A stretch of 64,000 nt of DNA from Bactericera cockerelli (GCA_024516035.1 CM044964.1:17365084-17429083), one strand, 5' to 3'; positions 11,026-21,229 are shown, numbered from the stretch's first letter. Notes: a model not told the origin generated them from the sequence alone. Numbers and translations: made by a program.

Positions 11026-12110
11026 TACTTTCGATGGACACAGAGGGACTCATACTTTTGATAGTAAGAATACCTTAAGCCTTAACAATAATTTTCATAC
11101 CCTGTAAATGTTTTTTACTTTTTTTTCCACCCCACTTTAACACTTTTTGATTGAAAAATTCCGACTCGATGTGCTCTGCTCACATCTAATACCTTTCCAA
11201 CATTCAGAGCGATAAAAAACGAAGCCCTTGACATGGAATTGAAAGTACACTACTGTCATTAGGAAATAAATGGAGTGAACCCTATTATACTATGTAGGTA
11301 GATATGTATAGGTAAATGGAGTAAACCCTATTTTGTTTAGTACGTATTGGTACTCGTTACCAGCATGGATCATTAGGACAGCTGTTCTCAGATGATTTTT
11401 ATGACTTTTATGGTAATGATAAAGTCCTCTTTCGTTGAAAGTGAAACAAAAAACTAAATATTAACGAATAGTTAGGTATTCGTATAAGTATTTATTTTAG
11501 AACGGTACGTATTTTGTTATCTTTCTTATTTTAAGAGGAGGTGATACCCCCTCCCTGTTAGAAAGAAACTTGTTTTTTAAGGTTGAATTATGTGTTGTTT
11601 ATTAAACTTTGTATTTCATTATATATTTATATTACATACATTACATTACATTGGTATTGGTATTTGGAAACCACTGATATACTTTATTTGATTTATATCA
11701 AGGAGCAAGTGAGTAGCAGGAGGAATATAAATAGGTGGGTATATCTAATTGAAAATACGCCAACCATACGTGTTGGATTCTATCAAAACATCAACCTCCT
11801 CCTTCCCTCACTTCTTCTACTTTCATAGATGTTCCTCCTCCTCCTCCTTCCCCTTCTCTAACTCTTACTCCTCCTTCTCTTTCTCCTCCTCTTACTTTCA
11901 TCACTCCTCCTCTTCTTATAATTGTTCCTCCTCCTCCTCTTTCCCCTTCTCTAACTCTTAAATACTTTACAATAGTATAAAAAAACTTTAAAAGCCACTA
12001 TAATTATGCATGTTTAATTTTGATTCATGCGGGAAAGCTTGAGAGGAATGGGGGTATTTTTTAATCTTTCCTCCTTATTTTTTAATTAAACAGTTGTTTT
12101 TTGTTAAACT
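11026..12110. other. AT-rich intergenic DNA with CT-rich minisatellite-like patch
   Basis: 11800-11962 is built of ctcctcctt-type words and contains tactttcatagatgttcctc, closely resembling the 66-bp minisatellite unit at 34970-35850. The rest shows no gene or repeat boundary. Confidence 0.6.
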
Positions 12111-12164
12111 GTTGGCATAATGGGACTACCTGTCTTGCGCTGACAGTCTAAATAAAGCACTACT
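12111..12164 (+). repeat. 54-bp dispersed repeat, copy 2
   Basis: Same sequence as 2687-2740 with a few substitutions, same strand, ending aataaagcactact. Confidence 0.7.
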
Positions 12165-12206
12165 TATACGTATACTTATTTTTTCGCTTGGGCTCTGGGT
12201 TATTCT

Positions 12207-12403
12207 GTGCACTAGTAATCAAGTGGTTAAGGCGCTAGTCTAGTTTTCCAGACAGCGCAGCGTAGGGATCGGTTGGTTTGATCCCACCCTTTGCATGATT
12301 TTTCCTCATTAATTTAAGTTTGTGACCACATTATAAAATGCAAATGTTTGAGTAGTAATCTCGTCTGGTGGTTACCTTCCACTAAAGAGTGTTATTATTA
12401 TTT
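12207..12403 (+). repeat. F2 tRNA-derived SINE, copy 3
   Basis: Head gtgcactagtaatcaagtgg, B-box-like ggttggtttgatcccacc (mutated), body and actaaagagtgttattatt end. The body is shortened compared with copies 2 and 4. Confidence 0.9.
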
Positions 12404-12829
12404 TATTTCAAAGAAATTTCCCTTGTAAATTCAGACGAACCTGGATATAAGGAACTCAAGGGACCGCCGGAGATTTTTTCTCTTATACCCAGGTTTCTCT
12501 AATTAAGAGGTTATTTTCCCCTATAGAAAGGAAATTTGACCTGGAGATTGTTCTATTATATCCAGTTCTTTTATATCTTGATTCAACTGCACTACACAAT
12601 TCAATATTAAAGCTATCTTATGTGTATAAAGATAGCTTCAATACTATGATAGGTATTTTAAAACAAGATTTTCCGCTACGAAAGCTGGCTACAGCTCTGT
12701 TTATGCCACAGAGCTAATATACAGCTACAAAGCCCCGTTTAGATATGACCTCTACAGTTTTTTCAGGGTGAAAATTAAGGAATTGTGTCCACTAAGATTA
12801 ACTAATCCTGTTTCATAATCAATATTAAT
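12404..12829. other. Intergenic DNA, nothing recognised
   Basis: AT-rich with weak internal repeats (tatatccag words at 12550-12570). No gene or element boundary supported. Confidence 0.5.
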
Positions 12830-13027
12830 AATATCGCCTTATTTATACTGCCCGATAAGGACTATTAAAGTCCCATTATTGCAGCAGTAAGCCCAAGACA
12901 TATTATTATGTGGTAAAAATCCCAAATGGGAGGATAACTTGTCATGTCCCGGCTGGGTTTCGAACCCACGACCTCTGGAACATCTGAATTCACAGAGTGC
13001 CGCTTTTACCCCTGAGCAACCAGGATT
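12830..13027 (-). repeat. F3 tRNA-derived SINE, copy 1
   Basis: On the minus strand the tRNA-like head (ttgctcaggggtaaaagcgg, then gtgggttcgaaacccagcc) precedes a body with gacatgacaagttatcctcc, a loop-like tccca/tggga pair, cataataatatgtcttggg, and an end tcgggcagtataaataaggc. Other copies lie at 16711, 20741, 24236 (+) and 37450. Confidence 0.92.
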
Positions 13028-13476
13028 AAGGAGCGCGGTAGACCTCCAACCTGCCAAGTGGATTGAAAAGAAAGGAAAAGACCTGTTGGAGCCTTTTTCT
13101 TCCTACGTCTTTTTCCCATCAGTGAAATAAATATTACCCTACTTGATATTTAACTCACCTGCAACCAAGCTGATGGAATAACACACCAGAATGACAGCTG
13201 GGTTAAAAAAAATCTGCATTACCATTTATAAAATAAAATACTGAAAACAAAATTTCACGGAAGACAGCACACGAAATCTAGGTTTCACTTCAAATGTATT
13301 TTTCTACCCCAAAAGTCAAGATCTGATCAGCACAATAATAGGGCTGACATTGAAATAACGAATGATCATCTACTAGGTTCAAAAATATTTACCTTCGTCA
13401 CTAATTGTTACAGAGAAAATAACATTACAAATGCATTTACGTTTGGATTAGTATGCAGTAGTTGAAATAGACTACC
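13028..13476. other. Intergenic DNA, nothing recognised
   Basis: AT-rich, no tRNA boxes, TIR or open frame of note. Confidence 0.5.
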
Positions 13477-13699
13477 GTGCACTGGTAGTCAAGTGGTTAA
13501 CGCGATAGTCTGGTAATCCAGGTAGCGAAGGGATCCGTTGGTTCAAATCCCACCCAGTGCATGAATTTTTCCTCATTAATTTGAGTTTATAACCACTAAA
13601 TAAAAAGACTCTGAGGGTTAGGTGGTAGAAAATGCTTTGAGCATTAACCTTGCCTGATGGATACCTTCCACTAAAGAGTGTTATTATTATTATTATTAT
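13477..13699 (+). repeat. F2 tRNA-derived SINE, copy 4
   Basis: Complete copy with head gtgcactggtagtcaagtgg, B-box ggttcaaatcccaccc, full body and an (ATT)5-like tail. It is the best local reference for the family. Confidence 0.93.
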
Positions 13700-13837
13700 G
13701 TACATTACATAATATACAAAAGTATGTACATTTGTTGGATTATCTCCTCCGTGTCGACAACAGTCTCCGTGGTTGGGTGGAAGAGATTGCCAAACCAAAG
13801 GCAACAACCCCGCTCTTTTGTTAGGACATATGTTTAT

Positions 13838-14505
13838 ATTTATTTTACTTCCGAGAAATTTCTAATATTAGAAATCGGAAGTATTGTGTTCGTTTTTGTA
13901 AAAAAAAATATTTTTTTGCTCCGATTTTAATTTTTTTTCATATTTCTGGACGTTTCATAACCTACTGAGTAAATTTGGTTTTGTGTCCGTCTGTCGGTCT
14001 GTCTGTCGGTCTGTTAAAACGATTCCTTGTAACGCGCAAATCTCGGAAACTACTCGACCGATTTTGATGAAATTTTGCACACATCTAGGAGACATTCTGT
14101 AGATGGTCCCATTTTAAATTCATCGAATTCATACCAGCGGTTCTGGGTGAAAGAGACCATGCGCCTGACCACTAACTTTTTACTTAAACGCTTATATCTC
14201 GTGAAAGGTACACCCGATTTCGATGAAATTTTGTAAGAATATGCATATTATTGTTTTACATAGGTTATTAATAATTATTTTTAAATTAATCATAATTTGA
14301 CTCTGATATTAAGAAAATCCGAAATTTTGGACAAAAAAGTAAAAAAATAAGGACCACGACTTGCCGATACAGAATTGTTTGTGGAATTCAGATTGTAGAA
14401 AAAACGATATTCTACCATATAAAACAAATTTTGAAGAAAATCGGTTGAGCCGTTTTGGAGATACAAGTAATTTTCTATAAAATCTCAAAATTGGCACGTG
14501 TTTAC
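13838..14505 (+). repeat. Element C: hairpin-headed dispersed repeat, copy 1
   Basis: It starts with an inverted repeat (acttccga ... tcggaagt around gaaatttctaatattagaaa) followed by tattgtgttcgtttttgtaaa, a cluster of gtctgtcggtctgtc words, and long blocks shared with 21596-22108 (ctggacgtttcataacct; gagaccatgcgcct; acttttttacttaa-like; gtgccacgt-like end). No coding capacity is seen. Class unknown. Confidence 0.8.
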
Positions 14506-14946
14506 CTTTGAGTCACCAGTGGCTTTTGGTCCTGTTCCCATTCCTAATATGATAAGAAAAGTCGTGTTATGTTTACACCAGATATTTATTACTCCCTACC
14601 GTTCTTATCAAATTTACAATTGTCAATAATTTGAAGGTTTTTCGACAATTCTTTTCCAATTTATGTTTTTATAAGAAGACAACAGTATTTTTGTGACAAA
14701 TTCATGAATATTTTGTATTGTCATGATGTTTGCACAGAGTCATAATAAATCACCTAAAATCTAAATTGCTACTACTTCCTACTATTATAATGAGCATCAA
14801 TAGATTTTAAACCATGGCAGTACCACAATAGATTTTCAGTACCTACCAGTACAACAGCTACTATCAATTTTCATAAACTCATTTTTTACGTACGTCATTT
14901 TGTGTTGATCAAAATTTATCATCAAAATGAATTATTAATGAATTTT
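14506..14946. other. AT-rich DNA, no gene seen
   Basis: No repeat partner or exon identified within the window. Confidence 0.5.
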
Positions 14947-14986
14947 ATTATTACTTTCCTTATCCTATAATAAGGAAAGTATTGTA
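14947..14986 (+). repeat. Element D hairpin head (tttccttatcctataataaggaaa), copy 1
   Basis: The inverted repeat actttccttat / ataaggaaagt surrounds cctata and is followed by tgtattt. The same head occurs at 22447-22486 (+) and 54390-54420 (-). As with element C, a short perfect hairpin marks the start of a dispersed sequence; the 3' limit cannot be fixed from these copies. Confidence 0.7.
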
Positions 14987-15664
14987 TTTTTTATTTGCAT
15001 ACCAACATTTCAACCAAATGTGTTCAAGCAGATGATTCTATTGGTTTTTCACCAAATGGTATTATATTAATTCTCATAGTGTTATCGTCGTCACTTGGAA
15101 AATGGTTTTAGGTTTTTACTTTCAGAAATGAATTTTTTCTCACTTGAAATTGCATTGTTTTGCTCTGAGCAAATTTAAAATAAATATTTTTACTATTTTA
15201 AGTCAAATATTGACATAAAGAGTCGTAATACAGATCATTATTTTTTTTTAAATTAAAACTTTAATGTTCGCACATTCATATCTAGTTATCAGTGGGATCT
15301 GTTCTGCATTCTTGGTATTTGTTTCAGGTAATTTATTGCTGACGCACCAAGTTTTTTGTTTTTCTATTATTATTTTTTGCTCTTGACCCTTCAAGTAATT
15401 TTGCGACAAGTGAAATAACAGAAACAAAGAACTCTTGCGAAAGTCACTTTGTAGCTACTCAAGATCGGGGTTAAGTGGAAGAGAATGCCTAAGGCTTACA
15501 ACCCCAATTCTTTATATAAATGAAAATAATTTTGTTCCATATTTTTTTGTCTATATTTTTTAAAAAATTCCCCCTGTTCATAATTAATATTGTTGATTGT
15601 TTTGTATAAAAAATCGTGTTTAAATAAGTAAATAAAGTAGCCACATTGATAATAGTAGTAATAA
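14987..15664. other. AT-rich DNA, no gene seen
   Basis: May include the body of element D. No exon or RNA gene supported. Confidence 0.45.
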
Positions 15665-16212
15665 ATATCCCCCCAAAAACACCACTTCGTGGTTAAAAAA
15701 AGAAGAACGCCTCACTCAAAAGAATGATTATAATTAGCTAAAAATAAATGATATCAAATTGAGAACACCTTACCCCTTCTCTTTCTATATCTCTGCACTC
15801 CTCTCTGAATTTATTCCTCTTATGTTTATCTTTCTTTATCCTTTCTAGGGGTCATCCCAAACTTGATTTCTCTTGAAATTTACTTGTTGCACGGCAATAA
15901 AAAATGGCGGTCGGAGTATGATTTTTCTGAACTTATTTGATTTGAATCGAGAAAATTACACCGCGACCGCCATTTTTTATTGCCGTGCAACAAGTAAATT
16001 TCAAGAGAAATCAAGTTTGGGATGACCCCTAGAAAGGATAAAGAAAGATAAACATAAGAGGAATAAATTCAGAGAGGAGTGCAGAGATATAGAAAGAGAA
16101 GGGGTAAGGTGTTCTCAATTTGATATCATTTATTTTTAGCTAATTATAATCATTCTTTTGAGTGAGGCGTTCTTCTTTTTTTAACCACGAAGTGGTGTTT
16201 TTGGGGGGATAT
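15665..16212. mobile_element. Foldback element: near-perfect 249-bp arm palindrome with 50-bp loop
   Basis: 15665-15913 is the reverse complement of 15964-16212 with no indel and no mismatch I could find, giving 249-bp arms around a 50-bp spacer (15914-15963). The ends read ATATCCCCCCAAAAACACC and its complement. The identity of the arms means either very recent origin or gene-conversion upkeep. No clear target duplication was found in the immediate flanks. It resembles a foldback/snapback DNA element. If transcribed it would form a long dsRNA hairpin. An assembly artefact (palindromic misjoin) must be considered. Confidence 0.9.
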
Positions 16213-16710
16213 CAGTTCTTTTTATACGAAAATATAGGTTCATACACTTCTGAAACATTATGAATAACAAAAGTAAATAAGCTGAGAAAATGTAGATGTA
16301 CCAAGTTGTCTTTTTTTTAAGATACAGTTTTAGCAGTAGGTATTTAATTTTTCTAAGGTCAATATGTATTTGGATCACAGATTTGGCCCCCTGAGTCCCC
16401 AAAGTGAGTAAATAAATTTGCAATGCAAGACCTTTTGATTTTATACTCCACATGATTAGGTTTATCTTTCAATGCTAAATAGACCTCGGAGCGTCCTATG
16501 AGGGACACTAAAACACCTGGATTTACAAATGCCAAAGAAATTAATTTGTAATCACCTTATCAAGGTGAGGTAATGAGTTCTCTCCCGTTGACTTTTTCTT
16601 ACCCGATTTCTCTCCGGCTTATTGCAGGGGTCACCACGAGTATCTCTCCCGGAAATAAGACCATGCTTTTTTACATTAGGTATTTAAGAAAATGAAAACT
16701 ATAAAATTAT
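16213..16710. other. Intergenic DNA, nothing recognised
   Basis: AT-rich. 16560-16660 repeats the phrase gagttctctcccg found in element B (tested as a fragment, not convincing). No gene seen. Confidence 0.45.
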
Positions 16711-16907
16711 AATATCGCCTTATTTTTACTGCCCGATTAGGACTATTAAGTCCCATTATTCCAGCAGTAAGCTCAAGACGTATTATTATGTGGTAAAAAT
16801 CCCAAATAGGAGGATAACTTGTCTTGTCCCGGCTGGGTTTCGAACCCGCGACCTCTGGAATCTCTGGATTCACACAGTGCCGCCTTTACCACTGAGGTAC
16901 CGGGACA
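16711..16907 (-). repeat. F3 tRNA-derived SINE, copy 2
   Basis: Complete minus-strand copy ending (head side) in ctgaggtaccgggaca. The B-box complement gggtttcgaacccgcg is intact. Confidence 0.93.
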
Positions 16908-16974
16908 GACAATTATCATTTTTATATAAGAATCGGCCTTTTATAAGGAAATCTTTAAAATCCCTAACTAATGA

Positions 16975-17175
16975 AAGGCAATGCCCTCAGTGTATGGTAG
17001 AGTTAGGTAAAATACATAGAAGGCCATGCCTCAGGAATATAGTAGGGTTAGGGATAATACATAAAAGGCAATGCCTCGGCTTTATAGTAGGGTTAGGTAA
17101 ATATATAGAAGGCCATGCCTTGGGTTTATCATAGGGTTAGGAAAAATACATAGAAGACCATGCCTCAGGTCTATA
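16975..17175 (+). repeat. 45-bp tandem repeat, about 4.4 copies
   Basis: Unit starts at 16975, 17020, 17065, 17109 and 17154, each beginning aagg(c)catgcc-like and containing gtagggttagg and atacatagaa. The alternation aaggca/aaggcc suggests a 90-bp duplication history. Confidence 0.85.
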
Positions 17176-17212
17176 TCAATGATTCCTAGGTGTTTCGATT
17201 ATAATTTTTAAG

Positions 17213-18513
17213 CTAGGCCTAAACTATGTAGGTATAAAATCAGGTAAAAACGCAAGCTACACGACGGGAGACAATTTGGTGTTGATAAAACCATGAGCGG
17301 GAGAGAACTCGGTGGTGACGTCGCTTATCAATACCTCACGAGGTATGAGTGTACCCCGGACATAATGGACAGAGAAAAAAATACATCCCTGAAGGGGATC
17401 GAACCCAAGTCATCGTGCGTGCAAGCCTAGTCACTACTTTGTCACAACTTTTTGTGAGTAGCATCGACATTATGAGAGCTAATTCATCATATTTTAACTC
17501 CATCCAACCATGATTGTCCAAAATCAATCTCGTAATGCCGCCACAGGTCATTGGCCAATTCTGCAACTACTAAAATTTTCCTCGCGATGGTAATCGGGTC
17601 GTCATGAAGATCAAATATAAAGATCGGAAAAACAAAACAACGTTAGGCCCAAATTGAAAATATAGAGCTAAAAAATTTCGTCCCCGCCAGGATTCGAACC
17701 CATGCTGACTGGGTGGCAGGTCGAGCATGCTACCAATAGACAAAGTTATCTTCTAAAGAAACGGACGGAAAATGAACTAACTAAATTAATACTTGGAAAC
17801 TTAAACATTAAAATTTTGCAGTGAGAGAGCGAGGTCATCTCGAAAAATACATACTGGCCAAGATCTGACCAATAAGCTAAGGATTCGAAGGTACCTACCC
17901 GCCAAAGAAAATGAAAAGGCCACCAGGTGCCACCAAGTGGACCGGATGAAGGAATAAAATCAATAAATTTGGTATCTGCTCATCAAGATCTTTCATTTGA
18001 TACCACTTAAGATTAGTATTATCCTTCAATTCCCGATTTGGGCTCCCAAAACCCGAGGCCGCCCAAATGGGCCGCCCGCTTATAATTTAGAATTTTTTTT
18101 TGGTCCGGGCTCATCTCCATTATATCTTGATCACTTTAGACACCTCACTTAATCTTCAGTGCCAAGTTAAAGACACGAAGTCGGGTCTCAAAGGATCCGT
18201 ATGAAAAAAAAAAACGGAAAAAAAAAAAAAAAAAAATTATGAATCTTTTCATGTCTTTCACGATTGTTGGGGGGTCTCGAAAATAGGGTTCCCGTTGGCC
18301 TAGGAAGTCAAACAAAAAGTCAAATCAATTTATTTTTCAACGTAGAGTCCATTTCTGCAATAAAAATTGCAATTTTTGAAATTCATGTTCCACTTTTCGC
18401 TGGCTGAAAGTACATGAAATGCATGGGAACTATGTTTTCCGTAACCTTACACTCTGCCGGGCTGTCTCTTTCTTTGTATAGGCGTTCTTCACACCTCGGC
18501 CGAGGTGTTTGAT
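17213..18513 (+). mobile_element. Element B: 1.3-kb dispersed repeat, copy 1
   Basis: The whole segment is found in reverse complement at 32593-33901 with high identity. One terminus carries the perfect palindrome acacctcggccgaggtgt (18491-18508). The interior contains two tRNA-like B-box modules: ggggatcgaaccc near 17396 and ggattcgaacccatgctgac near 17690, both on the minus strand. No open frame suggests a transposase. A and T runs (18208-18238) and the phrase cggcctcgggttttgggagc (complement here) are shared by both copies. The class is unknown: a composite non-autonomous element or a processed Pol III-type sequence. Confidence 0.8.
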
Positions 18514-18569
18514 AATTGTTATTGAATGGATATAACAATAAGTAAGAATACAAACCACGGAAACAAATA

Positions 18570-18667
18570 TATATATTTTTTAAATAATAATAATATCACA
18601 AATCATAGTAAATATGCAAAATAAATATGAGGGGGACAAACCCCCCCCCCCCCCTGGCTACGCCACT
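18570..18667 (-). mobile_element. hAT-type element end (CAGTGGCGTAGCCAGG terminus), truncated
   Basis: Read on the minus strand from 18667 the sequence begins CAGTGGCGTAGCCAGG followed by a G-run and tttgtcccc. The same terminus is found in the complete hAT MITE at 24981-25147. The second end was not found, so it is truncated or its other end diverged. Confidence 0.6.
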
Positions 18668-18677
18668 GGTTTACACT

Positions 18678-18712
18678 GATATACTGATCGGGCAGTATAA
18701 ATAAGGTGATCA
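18678..18712 (+). repeat. F3 SINE tail fragment
   Basis: tgatcgggcagtataaataa followed by ggtgat matches the terminal segment of F3 SINEs. Confidence 0.6.
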
Positions 18713-18817
18713 TATTATTATTTATTTACACCAAGAAAATATACATTTTGGATTACCTCCTAAGCTAAACTTAACTTTTTGGGATTACTTACTTTACTTT
18801 CCGTGTCCAGTTCTTGT

Positions 18818-19158
18818 TCATATTTTGTCCATCCAGAAAAGAGCTGTCTGGATGGCCGTGTCATTTGCATAAAAAAGGTCTTGTTCTGTGCAGGGTCTCT
18901 CTAGAAGGGGACAAACAAGTAACTGTGCGGTGTCTTGCAGTGTGCCACATTCACACTGTGTATCCGTGTTGGCAGGTAAAATACCCCATTTTTCCAGGTT
19001 TGTTTTGCATCTCGCCACTCCAACTCGCAAGCGGTTCAGTCCTCCACACTGGATAGGGAAGGTTGCTTCCAGGGGAGAGTTCTTCTTGAGGCTCTGGATG
19101 TTGCGGGAGAGTCTCTTTCCACTTGGATAGGCGAATGCTTTCTGGAGGATCTTGGAGG
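18818..19158 (-). pseudogene. Non-LTR retrotransposon ORF2 C-terminus, 3' half (split by element A)
   Basis: The minus-strand frame ends at a stop at 18818 and encodes the typical C-terminal tail of jockey/RTE-like reverse transcriptases: LNRLRVGVARC, KWGILP, a C-x-C-G cysteine motif (QCECG), LVCPLL and an end with ALFWMDKI. It lacks the reverse transcriptase core. The preceding part lies at 20475-20712, beyond the element A insertion. If the insertion and one target duplication are taken out, the two halves are one base out of frame, so the copy also carries a frameshift. It is a dead retrotransposon remnant. Confidence 0.8.
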
Positions 19159-20474
19159 CATGCGCGGATATAGCCCTCTTATACTGGGGGGGCACAATCG
19201 CACAATATACCTAACTAGTGGGTTGCACCCGCCGCTTCGCAAGCAAACCCCCCCCCCCCCCCCCCGCCACACGCACACACACACACAAAACACAAATGTC
19301 AATATTTTTCGTGTCACACATCCATTTCTCTCGCTTTGAGTTTTTACATATTTCGAGAAAAAATGTCATTCAGGTCAAAAAACGTAAATACTTTTTGTTT
19401 ACCCATCCATTTTATGTCCTTACTCAACGTAGCTCAAGAACGGCTCCTCAGAATTTCGTGATTGATATCTCAAATGAAAACTTGAACCCTTGCTTAAAAC
19501 TTTCTCTGTTTGAGTTGATACGCCGCCGCCGGCGCCGTGGCGCCGTCACGACAAATTTTGAGAAAAAAATGTCATATCGGTCCAAAAATTTGTTTTTTTT
19601 ATGTCACCCATCCATTTTTTGTCCTTACCCCGTGTAGCTGAACCCTAGAGATATATTCCCTGATCCAAATGGACCTATAGGTAAAATTTCAGGTTTCTCG
19701 GACAATCTGTGTGGATTTGACAACTTTATTATTTAGTTATTTCTTATTGGTCTTATAATTGGGAATTATTTTGGAGCCCGTGCCCCCTAACTTATTGAGA
19801 TTTTTTTTAACGGGATTAGTCTTAGAATTTGGAATTATTTTGGGTCCCGTGCCCCCCTAATTTATTGAAATTTTTTTTTACGGGATTAGTCTTAGAATTG
19901 GGAATTATTTTGGGTCCCGTGCCCCCTAACTTATTGAGATCTTTTTTTTTACGGGATTAGTCTTAGAATTGGGAATTATTTTGGGGCCCGTGCCCCCCCA
20001 ACTTTTTGGGATCTTATTTTTTACGAGATTAGTCTTAGAATTGGGAATTATTTTGGGTCACGTGCCCCCCTAACTTATTGAGATTTTTTTTTTTTACGGG
20101 ATTAGTCTTAGAATTGGGAATTATTTTGGGTCCCGTGCCCCCTAACTTATTGAGATTTTTTTAACGGGATTAGTCTTAGAATTGGGAATTATTTTGGGTC
20201 CCGTGCCCCCCTAACTTATTGAGTTCTTTTTTTTTTACGGGATTAGTCTTAGAATTGGGAATTATTTTGGGGCCCGTGCCCCCCCAACTCATTGAGATCT
20301 TTTTTTTTACGGGATTAGTCTTAGAATTGGGAATTATTTTGGGGCCCGTGCCCCCCTAACTCATTGAGACCTTTCTTTTACGGGATTAGGTACAATGAAA
20401 TTTGAGAAACACCGTTTACCGAAAAAATCTGGGGGGGCACGTGCCCCCAGTGCCCCCCCCTATATCCGCGCATG
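19159..20474. mobile_element. Element A: 1316-bp TIR element with 8-bp target duplication
   Basis: The termini are inverted repeats starting CATGCGCGGATATAG. The 8-bp sequence CTTGGAGG flanks both sides (19151-19158 and 20475-20482), a clear target duplication. The inside has C- and G-runs next to the ends, a GC-rich cgccgccgccggcgcc patch (19521-19536), and a 9-copy tandem repeat (19740-20390). No transposase frame is seen. 8-bp duplications are made by hAT- and P-type transposases; the CATG start is more like P-superfamily ends, but this is only suggestive. It was inserted into a retrotransposon remnant. A second, shorter copy is at 33902-34966. Confidence 0.9.
19740..20390 (+). repeat. About 70-bp tandem repeat inside element A, about 9 copies
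   Basis: Each unit has gggattagtcttagaattgg, gaattattttggg, cccgtgccccc, taacttattgag and a T-run of variable length. Length differences come mainly from the T-runs and C-runs. The other copy of element A (34000-34280) carries only four to five units, so copy number varies between insertions. Confidence 0.92.
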
Positions 20475-20712
20475 CTTGGAGGTGGTTTGATCTTGCGAGA
20501 AAACTTTTCCTTGATTTGAGTCTTTGTGGGGCGGGTTGATGGTCATGGAGTGAGTGTCGAGGATCTTCTACTTGTTTCTTGCGTTCCACATCTCTAGCTA
20601 CTTCTCTCCTGATATTAGGTGGAGCGATACCGATGAGAGGGTATAGTTTGGAGATGGGTGTGGGTCTCAAACATCCACTAATGATTCTTGCTGACTCATT
20701 GATAGCTACATT
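20475..20712 (-). pseudogene. Non-LTR retrotransposon ORF2 C-terminal region, 5' half (split by element A)
   Basis: Minus-strand translation shows ESARIISGCLRPTP, LIGIAPPNIRRE and RLKSRKSF, a well-known signature region just upstream of the cysteine motif in jockey/CR1-like elements. It is truncated on the 5' side at about 20712, next to an F3 SINE. Downstream it is interrupted at 20475 by element A; the remainder continues at 19158 going down. Confidence 0.8.
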
Positions 20713-20740
20713 TACTTTTTGGGATAATAATTATAATTAT

Positions 20741-20944
20741 AATATCGTCTTATTTATACTGTCCAATAAGGACTATTAAACTTCCATTATTCCAGCAGTA
20801 AACCCAAAAGACAAATAAATGAAGCGGTAAAAATCCCACATGGGATGATAACTTGTCATGTCCCGGCTGGGTTTCGAACCTACGACCTCTTTCGGAACCG
20901 TACGATTCACAGAGTGCCGCCTTTACCACTGAGCTACCGGGACA
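20741..20944 (-). repeat. F3 tRNA-derived SINE, copy 3
   Basis: Minus-strand copy; head side ends with gagctaccgggaca, B-box complement gggtttcgaacctacg. Immediately beyond it, 20950-20980 carries a second F3 tail in the opposite orientation (gatcgggcagtatagataag), so the locus begins and ends with inverted copies of the same tail. This tail ends just before the exon acceptor at 20998-20999. Confidence 0.9.
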
Positions 20945-20999
20945 GACTGATCGGGCAGTATAGATAAGGCGATATAATTATTGTTGATTTCTCTGTCAG

Positions 21000-21165
21000 G
21001 AGCCGGGTCCCACTACAAGCCATGTACTCGACTCAAGAACACAGTCAACTTCAACAAGCCCATCTGCACAGACAACGGGTTTGGAAACTTTGATGACGCA
21101 AGCGTCAAGAACTGCCATGAACTGAGAGCAGCTTGTCCGGAATTCAGCTCAGCAGGATGTGTAAG
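21000..21165 (+). CDS. Unrecognised secreted Cys-rich protein, internal exon 1 of 3 found
   Basis: The exon is bounded by a tctctgtcAG acceptor (AG at 20998-20999) and a consensus donor AAG|GTAAGT at 21166. It enters at codon position 2 and leaves after two bases of a codon that the next exon completes as Arg, so the phases agree. It encodes about 54 residues with five cysteines (in KPC, PIC, KNC, AAC and AGC) and no sequon. I recognise no family. The balanced composition contrasts with the AT-rich surroundings. Since it starts mid-codon, at least one upstream exon with the start codon and presumably a signal peptide is missing; I could not find it among the transposons upstream. The gene continues at 22188. 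Confidence 0.72.
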
Positions 21166-21229
21166 GTAAGTCAATTTCTTCCAAGAAATAATCGGAAGTT
21201 TTTTTCTTCTTCTATGTTCTCATATTTGT

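Noticed and set aside
12830..13027. tRNA-like sequences of families F1-F7 as functional tRNA genes
   Set aside because: Acceptor stems fail to pair, each is followed by a shared non-tRNA body and there are several copies; only 4604-4675 has full pairing and a T-run terminator.
19218..19637. 139-aa frame inside element A as a transposase fragment
   Set aside because: No transposase motif; starts in a C-run (Pro) and His/Thr microsatellite; composition explains it.
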